28,468 nucleotides of DNA from Ascoidea tarda (nom. inval.) (Eukaryota > Ascomycota > Saccharomycetes > Ascoideales > Ascoideaceae), in assembly GCA_030560485.1 (NCBI GenBank), contig JAKTTS010000168.1, positions 1 to 28,468 of the forward strand. Reading direction: 5' to 3'. Below the pieces are notes generated by a model. That model had not been told where the DNA came from. It ran no database searches and worked only from the letters and a program-made list of their open reading frames with translations. This document shows, piece after piece, positions 15,460 through 24,955 of this stretch (within the stretch, counting starts at the first letter, position 1; each line of letters opens with the position of its first letter). The translations under genes and the position numbers were made by a program.

Positions 15460-18400
15460 CTAGAAAAAGTTCTTGACCATATGGTCGACCACCTCCCATC
15501 CATAGGAATTAACAAATCGTCTTCTGACTATGATGTTGTTGTGTGCGTCAGGCTTGAGCTTCACCAACACCTTTCTCCAGGTGGTGTCGTACTGGTATAG
15601 TCTGGCAATTCTCTCTTCCTGCTGGTCCTTTTTGTTCAGCCTGAACAATCGAGTTAGCTTTTTGATTTTCTTGCTTTTGTAGTAAAATGGGTTGTCTTCT
15701 ATTTCAAAAGTATCCCCTTCCTTTCTGTCGTCTGTTTTCGTTGAGTCGATGGTGTTCATTGTCTCATAATGACAAAGCGAATCGTAACTAAGAAGATTGT
15801 TGATGGAGTCATTACTAACGCTGCTCACTAAAGAATTCAAATCGTTTTGCAGCCTTGATAAAGCCATAGGAACTCGCAATGTATAGCTAGTTTCCTCTGT
15901 GTTGACATTCCTCAATGTGTTGTCAATGGAAGCATTTCTCTGGTGTGCTCTATCGCTGAAACTTGAAATCTCCACTATGGCACTCAAATGGTTATTGTCA
16001 GAATTTGCGTTTGTTTTTATTGTCTCTGAAGCGTCCTTTGTACTTTTCTTATCCTGTTCCTCGATTTTTAGATGACTGCGATGCTTATTTCTTTCTCTGT
16101 ACTTGTGTCTGCTTACTCTGTTATAAACAGGTTTGGGCAATAGATCATAGGAGTATATTTTATCGTGAACAATTGCACTACTTTGATAAGCATCATACAC
16201 GTTCAAGGTTCCTCTATTGATTTTTCTTTGAATCCGAGTTCTATCCATCTGCTCTTCATCGTCATCTTCATCCAGAGTATTTTCCTTGACAAAACGTTTG
16301 AGATATGTTTCAAAAAACTCCACTGTAGGCTCTGGTGCTATCAACACGTTGTAAAATGAGTATACGGACGATGGCTTCTCAGGGATATAAATAGATTCAT
16401 TATTATCATTGTCTTCTCTTATTCGAATTGATTTTGATTGACCTTGATTATTAAAATTATTTTCCTCTAACAGTGTCGATGAACTGTTATTTAATTTATT
16501 GTCTAGCTTCATTAATGAGCTTTGCCCAGCACTAGATACAGTCGACATTGCTGAATTATCAGGAGCAGATACAGGAACAGTTGTTAAACGTTGTATTTTT
16601 TTTTCTCTTTTAGATAATCTTCTTCTCATCTTAGGGCGAGAACCCTTTTGGCTGGCATTTGTATTATTATGTTGTATTGTACCATTTGTGCCTATACCTG
16701 TACCTGTACCCATTATACTATTTGGCGCAGAATTCAAATGCAGCACAGGAGAAGAAGAATAGCTTGAATGCGATTTGTATGGTAATAAATTTCCCTCAAA
16801 ATCACTGGCTCTTTGACCAGTATTATTATCAAACAATTTCAAACTGTTTGGGTTATTTAAATGATTCAGTTTATTTGGTGAAGATGAATTGGACTTAGGG
16901 TTCACTGAATTTACAGTTGTGGAGGGGGTTATTTTGAGATAAGCTGCATTATTAGAATTAACATCGAAATTAGCATTTGAGTCCTTTTTATTTGAGTGAA
17001 GACGTAGAGAAGTGAAAGATATAGGTAAATCAGCTTTTGTAGGTGAATGAGTTTCTACAGGTGGACTAGATGTATTTGAGGATTCAGAAGTTGGTGTATT
17101 GTTGTTACCATTTGACATTTGATTGACTGAACTTTTATTTGTATTAAAATACTTGTTTGTCACAAGATTTTTATTACTTTTTAGTTTTGAGTAAATTATG
17201 GGATTTTTAGTTTTTTCTTGAGGAATAGCAGTGACCTTTCTGGATGGATTTCGTTTTAGAGAGTATAAAGTATGGTTTCTGCGAAATTGGGGTCTCCTTT
17301 TTTTCTTTTTTTCAACTGCATTTCCAAGATTATTTTCATTTTCGTTTTCGTTTTCAGTTTCGTTTTCAGTTTCAGTTTCATTTTGGTTATTTTCAATTCT
17401 TTTTTGATTTTGCTTTTGAATGTTACTGATGTTCATTAAACTTTTGTAATCAAGATACAATAACGCAGAAGTATTTAATGGAACTATACCATCGTTAACG
17501 ATATTAGCATAAAGACATCTGTTTTTGAATTTTCTCAAGTAGAAATGAAATCTTGTATCTTCTGGAATCAATTCTAGTATTGGTTTTGAGATGAGTTTGA
17601 ACTGTCTTTTTTTCTCTTTTAAAAGCTGGAATTTCTTTTTTTCCTTTTGATTAGAGATGTTATCGTTGGGAGGATTTTGATCGTTAGAAAGAGGAGTGAT
17701 TTTGTTTTTGTCATCAGATTTGACTGAAAATTTGAAATAAGTATGGCTCAAAGTTAAATCTTTACCAGTTCTACCCAAAAAGCCTATGTTTAACCCAAAT
17801 TTAATAAGATTTCCAAACTCGCAAAACACACCCATGAATGGGGAGGCTAAAGCAATAAAGTTGACGGGAATTAAATCGTTCAAGTGTCTTTTATTAGAAT
17901 TTTTGCCCTGATAATATGCTTTATTGTTTAGGAGATAGTATATTGCGAATGATTGGATTGGGCCACCTAGGGAATGACCGATGAAGGAGATTCTTTTAAT
18001 GTTTTTGGAATAAGAGTATTTAGGGCTGTTGATTAATTTAAAGATATAGTTTGCTAAGTTTTTTCCAAGAAATTGAATACCCTTATCAGTTTTGCAAACG
18101 TTGCCTTGATAACCTCTTACTATGATGTTGTCTTTGAAATTTTTTTTGACGAAATCGTAATTGTGCTGTTCAATTTTGTCCTTTAGATAGAGCATATCAG
18201 CACCGACGTTGGAGTAGATGCCATGGGTTAGTATGATGAGATGGATGTCTTGGTTTTCTGGAATCGGGGGAGGACTTGACCAGATTTTGTCTGTGTTGTA
18301 GCTTTTAATATTAAGAGAGTAGAAAAGGGAATTTAGATTTTTTGATATGATTTTGTTGGTTGCGTAGGAATCCAAGTCGTTGATGTGGTGAATATTTTTT

Positions 18401-19038
18401 AGGTGGGATGGATTCAAGCCGATAAGAAGATCGAAGTTTGTAGCGATGCTTGATTGTAGGAGATTTTGAGACAAGATGTTTAGCTGCCAGTTGTATTCTT
18501 CAATGTTTCCATCATCTTTAACGAGAGAGTTTTGGTTTAGGTTTAAAACGAGATTGAAAGATTTTCCTGGGTTTAAGTTTGATTTGAATTGTAGAAAGGA
18601 TTTGTCAGTGGGAATTGGGAGGATGTTTTTGAGATAGTAATTGTAGGGGAGAAGATCGATGTAGAGGGTGAAGGGGCCTAGAAGGTTTAGGGAAGTTTTT
18701 ATGGAGGATTCGATGTTTTTAATTCTGACAAATAGCTGGTTTATCTTTGACGTTGGGGTGAATTTCAATCTTTTGAAGGTGATTTGATAACGATAGACCT
18801 GGCCAATTTTTAGACCCTTGATATCTCTGTATAGTAAAGAGGATAGTTCGGGATGTTGGGGGGCCAGTTTATCAGGAGTGGTGTTGGAGTTGATGTTGAT
18901 GTTGGAGTTGTTTTGGAGATAATGGTGGGATAAGTTGATTAGATTTTTTTCAGGGTTGTCAGTGGAAAAGTTTGTGTTAATCCTGAAGCTCTTTAGAGAA
19001 AGAGCAGGTTTTTTATTTGAGGTAAGAGAAGAAGCCAT
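15460..19038 (-). CDS. ROG1: ROG1-family serine lipase with a large low-complexity insert
   Basis: The 1192-residue protein has the DUF676 lipase fold of yeast Rog1 and YDL109C. An N-terminal lipid-binding-like region is followed by LIILTHGIYSN (about 264), the nucleophile elbow FIGHSLGGPIQ (Ser near 354), LASPFMGVF, and NDGIVPL carrying the probable acid (about 515). The family's C-terminal block is also present: IVHDKIYSYDLLPKP (about 955) and TWRKVLVKLKPDAHNNIIVRRRF with YGWEVVDHMV at the end. Rog1 is a monoacylglycerol lipase of about 685 residues. Here roughly 560-900 is Asn/Ser/Glu-rich filler, including a Glu-Asn-Thr run encoded at 17333-17390 and a basic RPKMRRRLSKREKK segment. It is divergent from the SNG1-like gene. 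ROG1 versus the YDL109C paralogue is not resolved. Confidence 0.85.
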   Translation of the reverse strand: MASSLTSNKKPALSLKSFRINTNFSTDNPEKNLINLSHHYLQNNSNININSNTTPDKLAPQHPELSSLLYRDIKGLKIGQVYRYQITFKRLKFTPTSKINQLFVRIKNIESSIKTSLNLLGPFTLYIDLLPYNYYLKNILPIPTDKSFLQFKSNLNPGKSFNLVLNLNQNSLVKDDGNIEEYNWQLNILSQNLLQSSIATNFDLLIGLNPSHLKNIHHINDLDSYATNKIISKNLNSLFYSLNIKSYNTDKIWSSPPPIPENQDIHLIILTHGIYSNVGADMLYLKDKIEQHNYDFVKKNFKDNIIVRGYQGNVCKTDKGIQFLGKNLANYIFKLINSPKYSYSKNIKRISFIGHSLGGPIQSFAIYYLLNNKAYYQGKNSNKRHLNDLIPVNFIALASPFMGVFCEFGNLIKFGLNIGFLGRTGKDLTLSHTYFKFSVKSDDKNKITPLSNDQNPPNDNISNQKEKKKFQLLKEKKRQFKLISKPILELIPEDTRFHFYLRKFKNRCLYANIVNDGIVPLNTSALLYLDYKSLMNISNIQKQNQKRIENNQNETETENETENENENENNLGNAVEKKKKRRPQFRRNHTLYSLKRNPSRKVTAIPQEKTKNPIIYSKLKSNKNLVTNKYFNTNKSSVNQMSNGNNNTPTSESSNTSSPPVETHSPTKADLPISFTSLRLHSNKKDSNANFDVNSNNAAYLKITPSTTVNSVNPKSNSSSPNKLNHLNNPNSLKLFDNNTGQRASDFEGNLLPYKSHSSYSSSPVLHLNSAPNSIMGTGTGIGTNGTIQHNNTNASQKGSRPKMRRRLSKREKKIQRLTTVPVSAPDNSAMSTVSSAGQSSLMKLDNKLNNSSSTLLEENNFNNQGQSKSIRIREDNDNNESIYIPEKPSSVYSFYNVLIAPEPTVEFFETYLKRFVKENTLDEDDDEEQMDRTRIQRKINRGTLNVYDAYQSSAIVHDKIYSYDLLPKPVYNRVSRHKYRERNKHRSHLKIEEQDKKSTKDASETIKTNANSDNNHLSAIVEISSFSDRAHQRNASIDNTLRNVNTEETSYTLRVPMALSRLQNDLNSLVSSVSNDSINNLLSYDSLCHYETMNTIDSTKTDDRKEGDTFEIEDNPFYYKSKKIKKLTRLFRLNKKDQQEERIARLYQYDTTWRKVLVKLKPDAHNNIIVRRRFVNSYGWEVVDHMVKNFF

Positions 19039-19674
19039 TCTTTTCGTTTTCCCTTTTCTGTTTCTGTTTCTTTATTATGAGTGATGAGTAAAAGAGGGCA
19101 AAAAGAAGTAAAAACTATGGTGAAGCATTAAGGTTGATTGGTATTTCAGCAACCCAAAGGATTTCAAACAAATTGTGATGGGATTTGGGTTGTGGTAATG
19201 AGTGGGAGGCAATGGAAACCAAGAGAGGTGTTTTGCTGAAGAAGAAAGAAAAAAAAAGTAGGAGAAAAGAAAGCAAAGGGTATTTGCTGAATTGAATCTA
19301 AAGTTATATATATAAGCACATTAGTTAACGAGAGCATATGGTATTTAGAAAGTTAAGCACCAAGCTTTTAGAGATGCAAGAAATAACCTCTTCGTAGGTC
19401 GTTTAGAAAGCCAATAGAGCCAAAAGAAAACAGAGAGTCTAATTGGGATGGGATGGGTGATAAATACAGAGACAAGAACAGTAATAATAGAAACAGTAAT
19501 GCAAATAAGGCTCAACATGTTCTACAAAGTGGGAAACCAGCCAATGAGGGCATGGAGGTGGTTTCTAGATGGGAACAGTTTCAGCTGTGTAAAGTGTAGG
19601 AGAAACAGTGACTGGGACTGCTGACTCTTCGTCTAGCTGGAGCTGCTCCTGCTGTGGAAGCTGCTGCGACGTCG

Positions 19675-19720
19675 AGAAGCTTCTGCTTCTGCTACTTCTG
19701 TTGCTGCTGCTGCTACTGAG
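19675..19720. repeat. Imperfect CTG/CTT trinucleotide repeat
   Basis: GAAGCTTCTGCTTCTGCTAC is followed by TTCTGTTGCTGCTGCTGCTA. It is a short imperfect triplet repeat inside the GC-rich promoter island and accounts for the Leu or Ser/Ala runs in frames read through it. Confidence 0.7.
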
Positions 19721-20392
19721 CAGAGCCTTCGTCTGGTTCTGGCAGCAGCGTGCTCTATCAACAGTCCTGGACCTCCTAGAGCCCCAGCAAAACCTGCAAA
19801 CACATCTGGAATGTTGCTCGCCAACTATGCTGCAAGAGCTCCTCTGCACACAGGTTGCTGAACATTACCTGCCATGCTCTAAACCATCTCCACCCAGCCA
19901 GTCCAGAGCCAGAATAGCCAGTGCTTCTGCTGGGGGCACTGGAAACAGCACAAACAGCACCGGAAACACAGCTGGGGACACAACACTCTGGCCAGACACT
20001 GCATCTCGTAGGGCTCTTCTCGTTCTGCAGCAGTGCAAGCTTCGGTGGTTTAGGTTTGGCCTCTGATAACGATCAACCACAGGAGCACTTTAGCACCAAA
20101 AGAATTGTCCTGCTGGTGTTGAAGCTGTAGGAGCTGGGCTTCATCCAGCAGTGTTGGGTGACTTTGCCTCCAGCTGTGTTTGCTGCAGCAGGCAGCTGTT
20201 TTTCTGTCTTTGCTGCATCCAGAACCGGTCTCGCGACGTCTTTCGCTCCAAACAACGCCGTTTCTTCACCAGAGGCAGCAGCTGCAGCTCGTTGGAGCTG
20301 TTGGAGCTGGGGGTTCTTTTTACTTTGGGTTGGACGCGACGGCTCGGCTAAGGATAGCGGGTGTGTCCATCCGCCTGTTTATCCGTCGCTGA

Positions 20393-20400
20393 TATAAATA
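20393..20400 (+). promoter_or_regulatory. TATA box of SNG1-like gene
   Basis: TATAAATA is 137 bp before the ATG at 20530, at the exact right edge of the GC-rich island. The leader that follows is C/T-rich. Confidence 0.6.
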
Positions 20401-20529
20401 TCGAACCACCAGTTATCCAAAACTTTTGTCTTGGGATGCTGCTTGAACTTGTCCAGTCTGTTTCGATTGTGTTCTTTGCAAGCTTCTCTCTGTCTTTCTA
20501 CCCACCTCCCCCTTGCTGCTCTCTCGCCA

Positions 20530-22095
20530 ATGCTCGAAGCCATCCAAAGCAAACACTCTTCACCGGACTCATCGATCACCATCAAACCAAATCCCCCAAA
20601 CAATGCACCCTTAAACCATAACCATCCAAACAACGTTGAAAACAACATTGAAAACAACGAAAACCTGGACATGGTTCTTGATTCAGAATCAATCGAGAAA
20701 CAAAATATATCGCATTCAACCTCCTCGCTTGGCGATGTTATTCTTGTAAATGTCTTGCGTTTAAATCTCGACGAGTCCCAAAATGTCTGGAAGATGATTG
20801 CCAGAGACTTTGCTGTGGTCTGGCTTGTTTTGCTGCTTATTGTCTTCTCGGTATTCTCCATATACTGGGGCTCTCTCTACAATCGTCGTAGCCACATGAA
20901 AAACCTCACTTTGTTGCTTGTTGATAACGATCTGCAGGTCGCTTCTCTCCCTCCATTGTTAGGAAACCTAACTCGATCCTTGACTCAAACTGAAAACTTT
21001 CGCTCCATCGGAAAATGGCACATCTACAACCACCTCCAGTTTTCCCAAAAATACAACATCTCTTCCTCTGATTCCACTGCCATTGAATCGAAAATCAATT
21101 CTTTGGTCCACCACAGAAATTTCTGGGCTGCTGTTTATATCCCAGCAAATGCCACCTTTTCAATCTTCCACGCTTTCAAGAACCCAAACACAACCGCCAA
21201 CTTCAACCCAAATGATATCTCAGCTCCTCTATTCCAAATAATATACGAGTCTGCAAGAGATCCCAACGCAATGTCCTCGCTAATTGTCCCCGCCTTGAAA
21301 CTCTTTGGAAACGCTCTATCCAGCAAAATTTACTCTGCGGTTTACACCCCAATCATATCCCAGTTTCTAACCTCAAACGAAAAAACCTCTCTCATAAACA
21401 ATGCTCCCCAATTACTATCAAACATCCCATTGCCAACTTATATCGACAACTTGCCCTTCACAAACCCAGTCATGATCGCTCCTTTGCAGGTTGGTTTAAT
21501 CTTTGTCGTCATCCTAACCTTTTTCCAGGTTCTCTTTTTCATGAGAACACACGTCTATGCTGCCAGAAGAATGAGACAAAATCTCATTCCAAAATACATC
21601 CTCTACAGAATGCTATCGGCTCAATTGACCTACTTGTTTCTTTCCCTAGCCTACTGCGCAGTCTCTGCTGCCTTTCAAATACCAATGACAAAAGCCTTTG
21701 GAAACGCTGGCTTTGTCATCTACTGGATGCTAACATACCTAACAATGGCTGCCGTTGGTGGTGCAAACGAAAATGCTGCCTGTTTTTTCATTCCTCTTTT
21801 CCCTCCCATGATAGGTTTCTGGGTCTTGCTCTGGGTGATCATCAACGTAGCACCTGCCTTCTCCCCCATCGTTTTATGTCCTGCTATCTTCAAATATGGC
21901 TATGCATTTCCAGTTTACAACTCGGCTGAATTAACCAAAGTAATATTCTTGAACACCTGGAAGGGCGAAATGGCTAAAAATATCGGCGTCTTAATAGCCT
22001 GGATCGTCGTCAACAATCTTTTCTTTCCATTTGCTTTAAAATGGTTTGGCTATAGAATTGCCAAAATTAGTGCATCTGTCAAAAATCATCTATAA
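20530..22095 (+). CDS. SNG1: SNG1/DUF3533-family membrane protein
   Basis: The 521-residue product has the DUF3533 architecture of yeast Sng1 and YJR015W. A hydrophilic Asn/Pro-rich N-terminus (about 90 residues) precedes one helix (about 94-112, VVWLVLLLIVFSVFSIYWG). A large non-cytosolic domain follows, with FWAAVYIPANATFSIFHAF, and then five or six C-terminal helices, including FQVLFFMRTHVYAARRM and MAAVGGANENAACFF. S. cerevisiae SNG1 confers nitrosoguanidine resistance and has been linked to plasma-membrane lipid asymmetry. The frame is open 33 codons further upstream with no ATG, so 20530 is the start; a second ATG at codon 48 is possible. Codons end in C far more than in neighbouring genes. 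Confidence 0.85.
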   Translation: MLEAIQSKHSSPDSSITIKPNPPNNAPLNHNHPNNVENNIENNENLDMVLDSESIEKQNISHSTSSLGDVILVNVLRLNLDESQNVWKMIARDFAVVWLVLLLIVFSVFSIYWGSLYNRRSHMKNLTLLLVDNDLQVASLPPLLGNLTRSLTQTENFRSIGKWHIYNHLQFSQKYNISSSDSTAIESKINSLVHHRNFWAAVYIPANATFSIFHAFKNPNTTANFNPNDISAPLFQIIYESARDPNAMSSLIVPALKLFGNALSSKIYSAVYTPIISQFLTSNEKTSLINNAPQLLSNIPLPTYIDNLPFTNPVMIAPLQVGLIFVVILTFFQVLFFMRTHVYAARRMRQNLIPKYILYRMLSAQLTYLFLSLAYCAVSAAFQIPMTKAFGNAGFVIYWMLTYLTMAAVGGANENAACFFIPLFPPMIGFWVLLWVIINVAPAFSPIVLCPAIFKYGYAFPVYNSAELTKVIFLNTWKGEMAKNIGVLIAWIVVNNLFFPFALKWFGYRIAKISASVKNHL

Positions 22096-22301
22096 AAAAG
22101 GAAAAAAAAAATACCTGTAAGAGAAAGCAAATTTTATTGTTTCTCAAGATTTTCATCAATTTCATTTTCATTTTCATTTTCTCTTGAATTGTACAATATC
22201 ACACACAACCTTTCTTTCATAATTAATACAACTTTTTAAACTACATTTTATTAGATAATATTAAATAGAACTAATCTTTTACTAAAGAAAAAGAAAAAAA
22301 A

Positions 22302-22321
22302 GAAAGAAAGAAAGAAAGAAA
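22302..22321. repeat. (GAAA)5 microsatellite at the end of ARO8
   Basis: Five exact GAAA units end one base before the ARO8 stop codon. The 226-bp convergent spacer (22096-22321) also has TTTTCA repeats near 22160-22178 and is otherwise plain AT-rich 3' sequence of the two genes. Confidence 0.85.
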
Positions 22322-23827
22322 TCACAACTCAAATTCCAACTTAATAGCCTCAGCAAATCGTTTTATACCCTTGACCAACTCATCCATTGGAACCGCTGCA
22401 TATGTGCCCCTAAAGAAGATCTTGGGATTTTGAACATCATTATCAAGAATGTATTGCTGAGGTGGACTAGTATTACCTTTGCTTACAAACCAACTTCCAG
22501 GAATCATCAAACATCCCTGCTTTAATGCTCTTTCATAAATAGCATCTTCCACTTTCAATGGATCACTGTTGAATTCACTCGCAAATTTAGGATGCTTGGT
22601 CGCGTCAATATTAAAAGTGAAAAACATTCCCGCAATTGGTGGTATGAAATCCACTACCTCCAATGGCATGTAATCATTTAATGCGTCAATTGTAACATTT
22701 CTATTGTGAGAGTAAACTTTTCTTATACCAACTAACCAATCAAGAAATCCCTTTTGGCCCCATCTTTGTAATGTGCCGTTAATAATCGAAGAAGTGAACC
22801 CACATGGTGCTTGAGCAGACACTTCTTGGATTCTAATGAACCTCTCCAATAGTCGTTTTTGACCAATGAACCACCCCAATCTTGAACCAGGAGCCAATGT
22901 TTTCGACGCAGAATCAAATCTTATAACTCTACCATCGACATCTAAAGATAAGAAAGTAGGGATCAAAGACTTGATAAATTCTTCATGGGAAACAGTCGTA
23001 TTTCTTTGTTGTTCTCGCTTTTGTAAATCTCTAGTGTAGACGTCCATTTGCAAGAAATAATAAGGCTCATCTTCTATTAAGATCAAATCGTGTTTTTGCA
23101 CAATTTTATAAATTTCTTTTCGCCTTTCATAAGATAATGAAGAACCAGTTGGATTTTGACCCGTGGGAATAATATAGATTAGTTTTGGTTTGACAGTTTC
23201 TGGGTTCCAACTATCTAACAATTTGGCCAACTCCTCTGGGATAATACCAAAACCATCCATTTTGACTGGAATAGTGTGGAGTGATTGAGCATTTGCGGCT
23301 TCTAAAGCTGAGGAGAAAGTAAACTCTTCAACTAAGACAGAATCACCTTTATTACAAAAATTTCTAAGAACGTTATCCCAAGCTTGAGTGCTGCCAGTGT
23401 TTGCCATTAAAGTCCAATCTTGATAAGGAATATCTGTAACAAGCTGTGTATGTTCTTTTAAGAAAGCTACTAGCTCGGGTTGACCTTCTGTGAAACCATA
23501 TTGTAGCGATCTTGCTAGAGGAATATCTTTTACATCAGAATTTGGGTCAAGTCTTTTTTCAATTTTGACAACACTGGTCTCAGCTTTAGTAGTTGGAACG
23601 TAGCCAATACCATTTTGGAAAGGTGGTAAAGCAGTTTCAGCAATAACTTTATTGAATGGAAAATAGGTAGCTAATGGCAAACCACCACCCAAGAAAACAA
23701 GATCGGGCTGACTGTAGTATTTAAAAGCAGATTTCAAGGGGGATTCATTACGGGATCTAGCCTCAGTTGATAACAAATAAGATAAGTCTTTTGCAAAGGG
23801 CTTTTCAGTAGAATGAGAAAGTGTCAT
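22322..23827 (-). CDS. ARO8: Aromatic aminotransferase I
   Basis: The 501-residue product is almost identical in length to S. cerevisiae Aro8 (500). It is a PLP-dependent class I/II transaminase of aromatic amino acid synthesis and breakdown; Aro8-type enzymes also act on alpha-aminoadipate and kynurenine. Visible blocks are FLGGGLPLATYFPF, RSLQYGFTEGQPEL, the cofactor-binding IIPTGQNPTGSSLS and IEDEPYYFLQM, the Schiff-base Lys309 in DSASKTLAPGSRLGW, RWGQKGFLDWL, PPIAGMFFTFNID and the C-terminal FFRGTYAAV. The frame runs nine codons upstream with no ATG, so MTLSHSTEKPF at 23827 is the start. It is divergent from BNA2 with 1128 bp shared, holding a Gcn4-type site. Confidence 0.97.
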   Translation of the reverse strand: MTLSHSTEKPFAKDLSYLLSTEARSRNESPLKSAFKYYSQPDLVFLGGGLPLATYFPFNKVIAETALPPFQNGIGYVPTTKAETSVVKIEKRLDPNSDVKDIPLARSLQYGFTEGQPELVAFLKEHTQLVTDIPYQDWTLMANTGSTQAWDNVLRNFCNKGDSVLVEEFTFSSALEAANAQSLHTIPVKMDGFGIIPEELAKLLDSWNPETVKPKLIYIIPTGQNPTGSSLSYERRKEIYKIVQKHDLILIEDEPYYFLQMDVYTRDLQKREQQRNTTVSHEEFIKSLIPTFLSLDVDGRVIRFDSASKTLAPGSRLGWFIGQKRLLERFIRIQEVSAQAPCGFTSSIINGTLQRWGQKGFLDWLVGIRKVYSHNRNVTIDALNDYMPLEVVDFIPPIAGMFFTFNIDATKHPKFASEFNSDPLKVEDAIYERALKQGCLMIPGSWFVSKGNTSPPQQYILDNDVQNPKIFFRGTYAAVPMDELVKGIKRFAEAIKLEFEL

Positions 23828-23974
23828 TTTAAGGGGAAAAAAGGTAGGGGACAATAAATGAGTGAAGTGTTACTCTGGAAGAAGCCAAGTTGTAAACGAT
23901 AGTAGGATTGTAAGAAGGTAATTGGGACCTGGTTGCAAGCTGTAATTGAAAAAGAGCATAGGAAGTGCCTTACA

Positions 23975-23981
23975 CTTTATA
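23975..23981 (-). promoter_or_regulatory. TATA-like box of ARO8
   Basis: On the minus strand this reads TATAAAG, about 148 bp upstream of the ARO8 ATG. A second TATATAAAA-like sequence near 24134 is farther away. Confidence 0.4.
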
Positions 23982-24031
23982 CAACTTCAAATCTGAAAAA
24001 TTCAGAGGTTTTCCAACATTTCGAAGCACGG

Positions 24032-24055
24032 CCGGTGCCGGACTGCCGTGACTCA
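24032..24055 (-). promoter_or_regulatory. CCG-triplet cluster plus Gcn4-type TGACTCA
   Basis: CCG triplets occur at 24032-24034, 24038-24040 and 24046-24048, directly followed by TGACTCA at 24049-24055. TGACTCA is the Gcn4 consensus for general amino acid control, which regulates ARO8 in S. cerevisiae. Repeated CCG triplets are typical half-sites of zinc-cluster factors such as Aro80. The site lies about 225 bp upstream of ARO8. Confidence 0.6.
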
Positions 24056-24578
24056 TCTCCCAAACGGATTCGACAAGGGTATATACGGTACTTGAGGGCA
24101 ACAGACGGCTTTTGAAAGAGAGCGGGCGCGTAGTTTTATATAGCCAATTAGTCAGCAATACCTGCACAAATTGGATAACCATTACAGTATCACGGGAGAC
24201 GTATTAGCGGCCTTTGTGGTGCCTTTAGCGGCGTTCGGCTAGTTGCACCCGTTTACCATCACGTGCTATATTAGTCAGCAACTGCAGCTGCACACACCCT
24301 TGTTTTTGTGCTGGAGGTGTCCCGTGCGCACAAACTCGGGTCATCGATTGGGTTTTGATTGGACGGCCGATTTTTCTTGCTCATCAGGATATTTTATCAG
24401 AATTTATGATGCGATTTCTGATATTACTAGTATTTCAATAATTTAATTATATTTATATTTCGATATTTAGCTCTCAATTTTTTTTCGCTTTTTTTTTGTT
24501 TTGCTTTCCAAAATTTGTTTTCCATTCGCAAAACTCACTTTATCTTATTAATAGAATAGTCAACAATCATCGTTATAT

Positions 24579-24613
24579 CGGTTATCGGTTATCGGTTATC
24601 GGTTATCGGTTAT
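24579..24613. repeat. Five tandem copies of CGGTTAT (GATA-type motif array)
   Basis: Five exact heptamers run without interruption and are flanked by one more TATC. On the minus strand each junction reads GATAACC, so the array presents five GATAA cores spaced 7 bp apart. Further TTATC or TATCTTA motifs lie close by (about 24386 and 24540). The array is 340 bp upstream of BNA2. Confidence 0.9.
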
Positions 24614-24955
24614 CATATTATATTACTATATTAAAATTATTAAATACTATTAGGTATTTATTCATATAGTCATATAGTAAATCGTATTTTAGCATCAACT
24701 TGTTGGTTATTTTCAAGTTTAATATTTATTTTTTTTCTTTAAGGAACAGAGTTATATCATTTTCTTATTATTATTTTTACATCGGTGGTGGGTTATTGTC
24801 ACTTTGTCTAGTGGACTAAACATTTTGGGTTTTTTCTGTTTTATTTGTGCTTTTTTTAATTTTGTCTTGTTTAGTTTCAAAATATCTTGTTGGACTCACT
24901 TTGTTCAGAAAAACCTTAATACTACAATAGCAAAAAATTTAAAATTATTGTCTTC

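Larger units (their letters stand above)
19039..20529. promoter_or_regulatory. Divergent 1.5-kb promoter region of ROG1-like and SNG1-like genes
   Basis: The ROG1 side (19039-19560) is purine-rich with a TATATATA stretch near 19305-19314 and CCAAT motifs near 19411 and 19541. From about 19560 to 20390 a GC-rich, CTG/CAG-biased island has frames open on both strands; the longest, 152 codons on the plus strand at 19608-20066, is Leu/Ser/Cys low complexity and is not called. A TATA box at 20393-20400 serves the SNG1-like gene. Confidence 0.5.
23828..24955. promoter_or_regulatory. Shared divergent promoter region of ARO8 and BNA2
   Basis: The ARO8 side has TATAAAG on the minus strand (23981-23975), about 150 bp from its start. 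A GC-rich core (about 24020-24370) contains clustered CCG triplets and TGACTCA. The BNA2 side is very AT-rich, with a five-copy CGGTTAT array at 24579-24613 and T-rich leader sequence. No gene is called inside; a 67-codon frame at 24243-24446 is unmatched. Confidence 0.65.

Noticed and set aside
19608-20066. A 152-codon plus-strand frame with a long Leu run.
   Set aside because: The Leu run is a CTG/CTT triplet repeat, no start context or domain is convincing, and both strands are open through the island.
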